Shown: positions 5,374 to 10,314 of the stretch, in pieces | Position numbering within the stretch: position 1 is the stretch's first letter | Layout: the number at the start of each line of letters is the position of its first letter | DNA from: Bacteroidota bacterium | GTDB taxonomy: Bacteria > Bacteroidota > Bacteroidia > Bacteroidales > JAAYUG01 | NCBI GenBank assembly: GCA_021812865.1 | Contig: JAKAMP010000046.1 | Coordinates: 1-10,314 of the forward strand | Length of the DNA: 10,314 nt | Reading direction: 5' to 3' | Translations under genes and position numbers: made by a program | The notes under the pieces: generated by a model | Seen by the model: the letters and a program-made list of their open reading frames with translations, nothing else | Databases searched by the model: none | Told to the model about the DNA's origin: nothing

Positions 5374-6348
5374 ATGGAACAACAACTTGGACTTAGGCAA
5401 TTGGGACAGTCAAACCTCATTGTTTCGCCACTGGGGTTGGGCACCTGGCAGTTCAGCAAAGGCAAAGGCCTTGTAGGGAAGTATTGGACAAATTTATCCG
5501 ATGAGGATATCCGGCAAATTGTAAAGGTATCGTTAGAGGGAGGGATAAACTGGATCGATACAGCCGAGATATATGGCAAGGGGGAATCTGAAAAAGCTGT
5601 TGCCAGGGCTTTGAAATCAATCGGAATCAAACCGGGAGAAGTGATGATTGCCACCAAATGGTGGCCTGCATTACGGTTTGCATCTAATATTGAACGCACC
5701 ATAGATCAAAGGCGGGAGGCTCTTGATGGGTATCCCATCGATCTGTACCAGATTCACCAGCCTTTCTCCTTCTCTTCTATACCCGATGAAATGAATTCCA
5801 TGGGCAGGATGGCCAAACAGGGGAAATTCCGGTATATAGGGGTAAGCAACTATTCTGCAGCAAAAATGGAAAGGGCTTACGAGGAGCTTGGAAGGTATGG
5901 GCTTAGGCTTACATCCAACCAGGTGCATTACAACTTATTGAACCGCAAGATTGAACAGAATGGCGTTCTGGCAAAGGCCAAGGAGCTGGGGATCAGCATT
6001 GTTGCATACTCTCCCCTGGCACAAGGGCTGCTTACCGGCAAGTTTCACGATAACCCCGGATTGATAAAGAATACAGGGATGCGAAAAAACCTTCCCGGTT
6101 TCAGCCGGAAGGGGCTTGAAAAATCCAGGGCTCTCATCGGGAAGCTTAAGGAGATTGGCGCCAGGTATAATGCTTCGCCTGCACAGGTAGCTTTGAATTG
6201 GCTGGTAACATTTCATGGCGATACCGTTGTTGCCATACCAGGAGCCACCAAGCTTTCGCATGCCCAGGACAATGTGGGAGCCATGAAATTCAGGCTTACA
6301 CAGGACGAGCTGAGAGCAATCGACTCTGCATCTCTTGCTTGCGAGTGA
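5374..6348 (+). CDS. Aldo/keto reductase (NADPH-dependent oxidoreductase)
   Basis: A (beta/alpha)8-barrel aldo/keto reductase of 324 residues from the chosen start. The catalytic tetrad is visible: Asp62 and Tyr67 in IDTAEIYGKGESE, Lys95 in IATKWW and His128 in YQIHQP. IGVSNYS (155-161) and QVHYNLL (183-189) are family blocks. AYSPLAQGLLTGK (211-223) and VVAIPGATK (285-293) line the NADP(H) site. It resembles the YhdN/IolS/L-glyceraldehyde-reductase branch. Such enzymes reduce aldehydes or ketones in the cytoplasm; the substrate cannot be read from sequence. A GTG at 5317 would add 19 residues (NQQLKPFEI...) not typical of the family, and the N-terminus MEQQLGLRQLGQSNLIVSPLGLG fits the usual first beta-strand, so ATG 5374 is preferred. 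It leads a run of four redox genes. Confidence 0.93.
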   Translation: MEQQLGLRQLGQSNLIVSPLGLGTWQFSKGKGLVGKYWTNLSDEDIRQIVKVSLEGGINWIDTAEIYGKGESEKAVARALKSIGIKPGEVMIATKWWPALRFASNIERTIDQRREALDGYPIDLYQIHQPFSFSSIPDEMNSMGRMAKQGKFRYIGVSNYSAAKMERAYEELGRYGLRLTSNQVHYNLLNRKIEQNGVLAKAKELGISIVAYSPLAQGLLTGKFHDNPGLIKNTGMRKNLPGFSRKGLEKSRALIGKLKEIGARYNASPAQVALNWLVTFHGDTVVAIPGATKLSHAQDNVGAMKFRLTQDELRAIDSASLACE

Positions 6349-6464
6349 TCATTAACCTGGTAACCGTCTTGCAGTGGGCAGGGCGATTCAATTGAAGGGT
6401 ACCATGAAACTTGGGCAATGAACGGAACTATTCCGGAAATGGATTTGACCCTAAATAATACTAT

Positions 6465-7103
6465 ATGACAAAAATGGTATTGATCGGAGCCAGCGGCAAA
6501 ATTGGCCGGAGGGTTCTCAATGAAGCCCTGAACAGGGGGTTTGGGGTTACAGCCATGATGCGGAATCCCGGCATGCTCTCGTTGAAGCACCCGGCATTGA
6601 AAACGGTGCAAGGCAACATCATGCGTAAGGAGGATATCGGAAAAACTGCAGTGGGCCATGACATTGTTGTTTCGGCCTACGGCCCGGGGCAGAATGATCC
6701 GTCGGACATGCTCGAGGCGACACGCTCTCTCCTTGAGGGGGTAAAAATGGCAAGGGTCAAGCGCCTCATCGTCGTGGGTGGCGCCGGAAGCCTCGAGGTT
6801 GCACCCGGTGTAATGCTTCTCGATACCCCAGAATTTCCGGCCACTTGGAAAGCCATCTCCCTGGCACATAAAGATGCCTTGTGCCTTTACTTACATGAAA
6901 GGGATCTGGAATGGAGTTATGCGCACCCTGCGGCATCGCTGGAACCCGGTATGCGAACAGGCCATTACCGCTTAGGAACCGATAAGCTGTTAGCCGATCA
7001 CAAAGGAGAAAGCCGCATTTCCATGGAAGATTTCGCCGTTGCCCTGATCGATGAAGCAGAGAACCACCGCCATATCCGTAAACGATTTACGGTTGCCTAT
7101 TAA
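6465..7103 (+). CDS. NAD(P)-binding Rossmann protein, NmrA/YwnB-like atypical SDR
   Basis: A 212-residue protein of the NAD(P)H-binding (NmrA-like, atypical short-chain dehydrogenase) family. The glycine-rich nucleotide loop GASGKIG is at 8-14 after the first beta-strand (MVLIG). Arg33 after the second strand could bind the NADP 2'-phosphate. DIVVSAYGP (66-74) and KRLIVVGGAGSL (99-110) are the expected strands 4 and 5. The later block LEWSYAHPAASLEPG (148-162) and ISMEDFAVALIDE (185-197) are typical of the YwnB/BVR-B-like group. No classical Tyr-x3-Lys catalytic pair is seen, so it may be a flavin/quinone reductase or a redox sensor. It begins 116 bases after the aldo/keto reductase; the next gene starts 39 bases downstream. 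ATG at 6474 is an alternative start. Confidence 0.9.
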   Translation: MTKMVLIGASGKIGRRVLNEALNRGFGVTAMMRNPGMLSLKHPALKTVQGNIMRKEDIGKTAVGHDIVVSAYGPGQNDPSDMLEATRSLLEGVKMARVKRLIVVGGAGSLEVAPGVMLLDTPEFPATWKAISLAHKDALCLYLHERDLEWSYAHPAASLEPGMRTGHYRLGTDKLLADHKGESRISMEDFAVALIDEAENHRHIRKRFTVAY

Positions 7104-7142
7104 ACCGCCTGGAATACAGATATCCTTACAGATCAATCTCAT

Positions 7143-7958
7143 ATGCTAAAGATCATGAAAAATTCATCTGTCAATCCGGGCAATGACCTGATGCCGGTCA
7201 TTTTTGTGGGTCATGGCAGTCCTATGAATGCCATCGAGGGAAATGAATTCACCAGGGGGTGGCAGCAAATGAGCGCCCGGGTGCCCCGTCCCCGGGCTGT
7301 ACTGTGTATTTCGGCCCATTGGGAAACAAGCGGAACGCTTATCACGGCTATGGATAACCCCGAAACAATACATGATTTCGGTGGATTTCCTGAAGAATTG
7401 TATAAGGTTCAATATCCGGCCCTCGGCCAGCCCGAATTTGCAGAGGACCTGATCCGGCGCCTGGCAAACCACGATCTGGCAACCGATATGGACTGGGGAC
7501 TGGACCATGGCTGCTGGAGTGTGATCAGGCATTTTTACCCGGATGCCGATGTGCCTGTTCTGCAGCTTAGCCTCGATTACCGTAAACAGCCATCCGAACA
7601 CTATGCCCTGGGAAAAGAATTGGCATTCCTGCGACGAGAGGGCATACTGATTGTAGGCAGCGGCAATATTGTACATAATCTGCGAATGGTTGACTGGCGC
7701 AATGTTACCGGTGGATATGACTGGGCTGAAGAGGCCAGTGCAAAAATCCAAAGCCTAATCCGCGAGGAGAACCACAAGGCGCTCATTGATTTTGGCCAAT
7801 TGGGAAAGGAAATTGACCTGGCAGTGCCCACGCCCGAACATTACCTGCCCTTGCTCTATGTTCTGGCACTCTCGGATAAAAAGGACTCCCTTACTGTGTA
7901 TAATGACAAGTGCACCATGGGATCACTTTCCATGACCTCCTTCTTCTTTGGAGACTGA
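7143..7958 (+). CDS. ygiD: YgiD-like 4,5-DOPA-type extradiol aromatic-ring dioxygenase (LigB family)
   Basis: A 271-residue LigB-family class III extradiol dioxygenase. Metal-ligand candidates are His24 in FVGHGSPMNA, His59 in SAHWET and His233 in PTPEHYLPL. Further conserved His residues are His122 in DHGCW and His178 in GNIVHNLR. HDFGGFP (77-83) and YPA (91-93) are characteristic of the plant DODA/bacterial YgiD branch. These enzymes cleave a catechol ring with O2; E. coli YgiD opens L-DOPA to secodopas, though its physiological substrate is unclear. ATG 7143 is used here. ATG 7155 (MKNSS) is equally possible because the first residues are not conserved. It sits 39 bases after the Rossmann protein and 51 before the FMN reductase, suggesting one transcript. 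Confidence 0.93.
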   Translation: MLKIMKNSSVNPGNDLMPVIFVGHGSPMNAIEGNEFTRGWQQMSARVPRPRAVLCISAHWETSGTLITAMDNPETIHDFGGFPEELYKVQYPALGQPEFAEDLIRRLANHDLATDMDWGLDHGCWSVIRHFYPDADVPVLQLSLDYRKQPSEHYALGKELAFLRREGILIVGSGNIVHNLRMVDWRNVTGGYDWAEEASAKIQSLIREENHKALIDFGQLGKEIDLAVPTPEHYLPLLYVLALSDKKDSLTVYNDKCTMGSLSMTSFFFGD

Positions 7959-8009
7959 ATTTTATGCCTATCCTTTAGTGTTTTCAGAAATCATGTCAAA
8001 CCATTTCAT

Positions 8010-8579
8010 ATGACCAGATATTCCATTGCCATTATTTCTGCCAGTGTACGTGAGGGCAGAAACAGCCACAGGGTGGCGCTATTTTTCAGGAATTACCTTT
8101 CTGAAGAGGGACTTGCCGTATCGAATATACTCGACTTGGATGAGTACCGGTTTCCTTTGTTCAATGAAAGGATGAAATTTCAAAAAGATCCCTCGCCGGC
8201 AGTGCTTGATTTTGCCTCGAAAATTTCGAAGGCCGATGGGGTGATTATCGTTACGCCTGAATATAATGGGGGATACCCTGCCAGCCTGAAAAATGTTATT
8301 GACCTGCTGTATACAGAATGGTATCACAAACCAGTAGCCATATCTACCGTATCAGAAGGGACTTTCGGTGGTTCGCAAGTGATCACTTCCCTGCAGTTCA
8401 TTCTCTGGAAGATCAAAGCGTTGACCGTCCCTGCCCAGTTTCCCGTTCCACAGGTTAACCAGGCTTTTGATGAATCGGGTAGCCCTGCTGATAAGCAAGC
8501 GGTCGAGAAACGGCTGAAGCCATTCCTCGATGAGCTCTTCTGGTGCATTGAGGCGGTAAACAGGATGAGGGACCAGTAG
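8010..8579 (+). CDS. NADPH-dependent FMN reductase
   Basis: A flavodoxin-like NADPH-dependent FMN reductase of 189 residues, normal for the family. ISASVREGRNSHRVA (9-23) is the FMN-phosphate loop, with Ser and Arg residues in the S-x-R-x-G-R/N-S pattern. VTPEYNGGYPASLKNVIDLL (81-100) is the signature that packs on the isoalloxazine ring. FGGSQ follows in the C-terminal half. Related enzymes (azoreductase, chromate/quinone reductase, SsuE-type) pass electrons from NADPH to FMN, quinones or other acceptors. It is the last gene of the run of four redox genes, 51 bases after the dioxygenase. The specific acceptor is unknown. No intrinsic terminator with a T-run follows; a 6-bp hairpin lies at 8619-8633. 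Confidence 0.93.
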   Translation: MTRYSIAIISASVREGRNSHRVALFFRNYLSEEGLAVSNILDLDEYRFPLFNERMKFQKDPSPAVLDFASKISKADGVIIVTPEYNGGYPASLKNVIDLLYTEWYHKPVAISTVSEGTFGGSQVITSLQFILWKIKALTVPAQFPVPQVNQAFDESGSPADKQAVEKRLKPFLDELFWCIEAVNRMRDQ

Positions 8580-8618
8580 CCAGCATATACAATGTGAAAT
8601 GATAATGAGAACCGGCTT

Positions 8619-8650
8619 GCTTGAAAATCAAGCGATAAATTCTAAATTTG
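8619..8650 (+). promoter_or_regulatory. Promoter of the HAD-glutaminyl cyclase operon, with hairpin over the -33 element
   Basis: TTG (8621-8623), 19 bases, then TAAATTTG (8643-8650) matches both halves of the Bacteroidota promoter with ideal spacing. This is the best promoter in the window. The -33 element lies inside an inverted repeat GCTTGA-AAA-TCAAGC (8619-8633), which could be a repressor site or the 3' hairpin of the FMN reductase transcript. Expected transcription start is near 8656, with a leader of about 33 bases before ATG 8690. Confidence 0.6.
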
Positions 8651-8689
8651 GGGCCTGATCATCATCCTAAAGACAGGCAACTGACCGGA

Positions 8690-9118
8690 ATGAAAATTGC
8701 TGTTGACTTTGATGGAACTATTGTCGAGGCCCGTTATCCTGCCATCGGGGAGGAAAAAATTTTTGCCTTCCGCACATTGCAGGAATTGCAGAAAAAAGGG
8801 CATCAGCTGATCCTGTGGACCTCTCGTTCCGGTGAGGAACTGGAGGAGGCGGTGGAATACTGCCGTAAAAAGGGCATAGAGTTTTACGCCGTGAACAGGA
8901 ATTACCCTGAAGAAACCTTCGATGAGACTATGAGCCGTAAAATTGTAGCCGACCTGTACATCGATGACCGCATTGTTGGCGGATTTCAGGGATGGGGCGA
9001 AATTTACCATATGATCCATCCCGAAGAAGATGAATACCAGGAAAAATATTTCCGGGCTTACAAGGGGAAAAGATCATTCCTCCAAAAAATCAAAAACTTA
9101 TTCCAAAGAGGTATATGA
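8690..9118 (+). CDS. Small HAD-superfamily hydrolase, BT0820-like
   Basis: A 142-residue, capless HAD-fold protein. Motif I is VDFDGTIV (5-12), with the nucleophile Asp6 and acid/base Asp8. Motif II is LWTSRSG (42-48), with Thr/Ser as phosphate binder. The acidic motif IV is YIDDR (90-94). A separate Lys of motif III is expected in the KKG/K84 region but cannot be fixed by eye. It resembles the small Bacteroides BT0820 group, whose physiological substrate I do not know; phosphatase activity is inferred. The start at 8690 places MKIAVDFDGT at the N-terminus as usual; an upstream TTG at 8648 lies within the promoter. The C-terminal tail is basic (GKRSFLQKIKNLFQRG). Its stop overlaps the start of the downstream lipoprotein gene by four bases, so the two are translationally coupled. 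Confidence 0.9.
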   Translation: MKIAVDFDGTIVEARYPAIGEEKIFAFRTLQELQKKGHQLILWTSRSGEELEEAVEYCRKKGIEFYAVNRNYPEETFDETMSRKIVADLYIDDRIVGGFQGWGEIYHMIHPEEDEYQEKYFRAYKGKRSFLQKIKNLFQRGI

Positions 9119-10215
9119 ATTCCATTTCGTTAAAAACCTTATTGTTTCTCTGTTTGATACCGGTACTATCCTGCACCAATAATGGATCGTACAAGAAGGG
9201 AGCTGAAAAAGAGACCGGGAATGCTCCGGCGCCCGCAAAGAAGGTCTTTGATATCGACGCACCGATGAATAGCGCCCGGTTCGGCCTGGGTGTGGATGTG
9301 CCTGTTAAAATTAAAGCCAGGGCTGAGGGGGAGGGCTATGACAGCCTGCAGCTGTTTGTGAACGGCACATACATTACATCCACCAGGGACAAGGAATTTG
9401 CGCTGCAGTGGAATTCAAAGAAGGCACAGTTAGGAAGGAACTATCTCAGGGTACTCGCCTGGAAGGGAGGCAAAAACAACGGCAGCGGCAACAGCTCCTT
9501 CATCCTGTTTTCCGACATTGTGCCCAAGATATTGAATTTCAAGTTGATAAAAACTTATCCCCACGACACTCATGCCTACACGCAAGGGTTGTACTATGAA
9601 AACGGGATATTATACGAAAGCACCGGGCAATATGGGGAATCGAGCCTAAGAAAAGAAGTGCTGAATACCGGCGAAGTCCTGCAATCGGTAAACCTTCCGA
9701 AAGATATTTTCGGCGAAGGATTGGCCGTGTACGGAAATGATCTGATCCAGATTACCTGGAAATCGCAGGTTGGTTTTATTTATGACAAAAAGACGTTTCA
9801 GCAGATCAATAAGGTTTATTACCAGGACAAGGAGGGATGGGGAATAACATACAATGGCAAGGAACTGATTATGAGCGATGGCACTGAGGAATTATCGTTT
9901 TATGATACCCAGTATTTCACGGAACAGCATGCGGTTCAGGTATATGACAATACAGGGCCGGTAAATTACCTGAATGAACTCGAATATATCAAGGGGGAGG
10001 TGTACGCGAACATTTACGGGCAAACCCGCATTGCGGTGATCGATCCAGCAACGGGTAAGGTAAAGGCCTACCTCGACCTGGCAAGCCTGGTTCCGGATGG
10101 TTACCAGAACGATAATGACAGGGTGCTGAACGGAATTGCCTGGAATCCGGCCAACGGGCATTTGTATGTAACCGGGAAGTACTGGCCCAGCCTGTTTGAA
10201 ATAGCGGTTTACTGA
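9115..10215 (+). CDS. Lipoprotein glutaminyl-peptide cyclotransferase (type II, plant/bacterial beta-propeller)
   Basis: A 366-residue protein. A signal peptide (1-19) ends in a lipobox LSC with Cys20 as the lipid-modified residue. A low-complexity linker (about 21-42) comes next, then an Ig-like beta-sandwich (about 45-135). A glutamine cyclotransferase domain (about 145-366) completes it. Family blocks are clear: YTQGLYYENGILYESTGQYG (155-174), FGEGLA and LIQITW (199-215), EGWGITYNG and LIMSDG (240-256), LNELEYI (286-292), IDPATGKV (309-316), RVLNGIAWNP (336-345) and VTGKYWPSLFEI (352-363). Such enzymes cyclise N-terminal Gln to pyroglutamate. Location is an outer or periplasmic membrane anchor; there is no acidic surface-export signal right after Cys20. 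The N-terminal sandwich is an addition to the basic enzyme. It overlaps the HAD gene by ATGA. Confidence 0.93.
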   Translation: MNSISLKTLLFLCLIPVLSCTNNGSYKKGAEKETGNAPAPAKKVFDIDAPMNSARFGLGVDVPVKIKARAEGEGYDSLQLFVNGTYITSTRDKEFALQWNSKKAQLGRNYLRVLAWKGGKNNGSGNSSFILFSDIVPKILNFKLIKTYPHDTHAYTQGLYYENGILYESTGQYGESSLRKEVLNTGEVLQSVNLPKDIFGEGLAVYGNDLIQITWKSQVGFIYDKKTFQQINKVYYQDKEGWGITYNGKELIMSDGTEELSFYDTQYFTEQHAVQVYDNTGPVNYLNELEYIKGEVYANIYGQTRIAVIDPATGKVKAYLDLASLVPDGYQNDNDRVLNGIAWNPANGHLYVTGKYWPSLFEIAVY

Positions 10216-10217
10216 GC

Positions 10218-10314
10218 CTATCTGCCCGAAATGGTTCTCACGGCAACCGGAAGCAGGCCGAACCGGAAAGGCGAGTGGCCAAGCGTTTCCCCGTCAGCTT
10301 CCAGGTAGATATCT
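10218..10314 (-). CDS. C-terminus of a probable diacylglycerol kinase-family lipid kinase (partial)
   Basis: The minus strand is open from the right edge to a TAG at 10220-10218, giving the last 31 residues, DIYLEADGETLGHSPFRFGL then LPVAVRTISGR. The pattern 'xDGExxGxSPxxFxxLPxAVRxI' closely resembles the C-terminal strand of YegS/DgkB-type lipid kinases (typically 'DGEPxGxTPxxxxVLPxAL'). Such enzymes phosphorylate diacylglycerol or related lipids. Only the tail is visible, so no catalytic motif can be checked. The gene converges on the glutaminyl cyclase gene, with just two bases between their stop codons. Confidence 0.6.
   Translation of the reverse strand, partial: DIYLEADGETLGHSPFRFGLLPVAVRTISGR

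Noticed and set aside
6213..6869. 218-residue minus-strand frame spanning the aldo/keto reductase end and the Rossmann gene
   Set aside because: Crosses two secure plus-strand genes and has no family motif.
7164..7751. 195-residue minus-strand frame opposite the dioxygenase gene
   Set aside because: Opposite strand of a secure gene, Cys/His scattered without pattern, no start context.

Overview
The window looks like ordinary chromosomal DNA of a Bacteroidota bacterium, probably near Bacteroidales/Marinilabiliales. The order is inferred from protein families, not proven. Three things support this. Genes lack clear Shine-Dalgarno sequences. Several starts are preceded by matches to the Bacteroidota promoter form (TTTG or TTG, about 19 bases, then TAnnTTTG). 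The protein set (YugP-type metallopeptidase, type-II glutaminyl cyclase lipoprotein, small BT0820-like HAD protein, plant-like serine acetyltransferase tail) fits that phylum. I see no phage, transposon, CRISPR array, tRNA or rRNA.

Layout. Positions 1-1039 are on the minus strand: the N-terminal part of a CDP-alcohol phosphatidyltransferase (pssA), a strong intrinsic terminator, and a membrane zinc metallopeptidase. A divergent control region (1040-1283) with an inverted repeat separates these from plus-strand genes. First comes a lone hypC (hydrogenase maturation chaperone), then a sulfur amino acid block: cysE (serine acetyltransferase), cysK (O-acetylserine sulfhydrylase) and a cystathionine gamma-lyase/synthase with its own promoter. 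A roughly 500-base gap follows. Its minus strand may encode a small Cys-rich zinc-ribbon-like protein.

From 5374 to 8579 four plus-strand redox genes follow one another: an aldo/keto reductase, an NAD(P)-binding Rossmann protein, a YgiD-type extradiol dioxygenase and an NADPH-dependent FMN reductase. They may form a quinone/aldehyde/catechol-handling group. A well-formed promoter then precedes a two-gene operon: a small HAD hydrolase overlapping by four bases a lipoprotein glutaminyl-peptide cyclotransferase. The window ends with the C-terminus of a convergent minus-strand gene resembling a diacylglycerol-kinase-family lipid kinase, whose stop lies two bases from the cyclase stop.

How they work together. 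CysE makes O-acetylserine and CysK turns it into cysteine. The CysE C-terminus (-NYVI) suggests the two proteins bind each other as a cysteine synthase complex. The PLP enzyme downstream links cysteine and homocysteine through cystathionine. The two terminal partial genes both belong to phospholipid metabolism but are far apart. I did not find a convincing wholly new system. The most interesting leads are the Cys-rich small ORF, the symmetric control region before hypC, the redox gene run, and the HAD-cyclase pairing.
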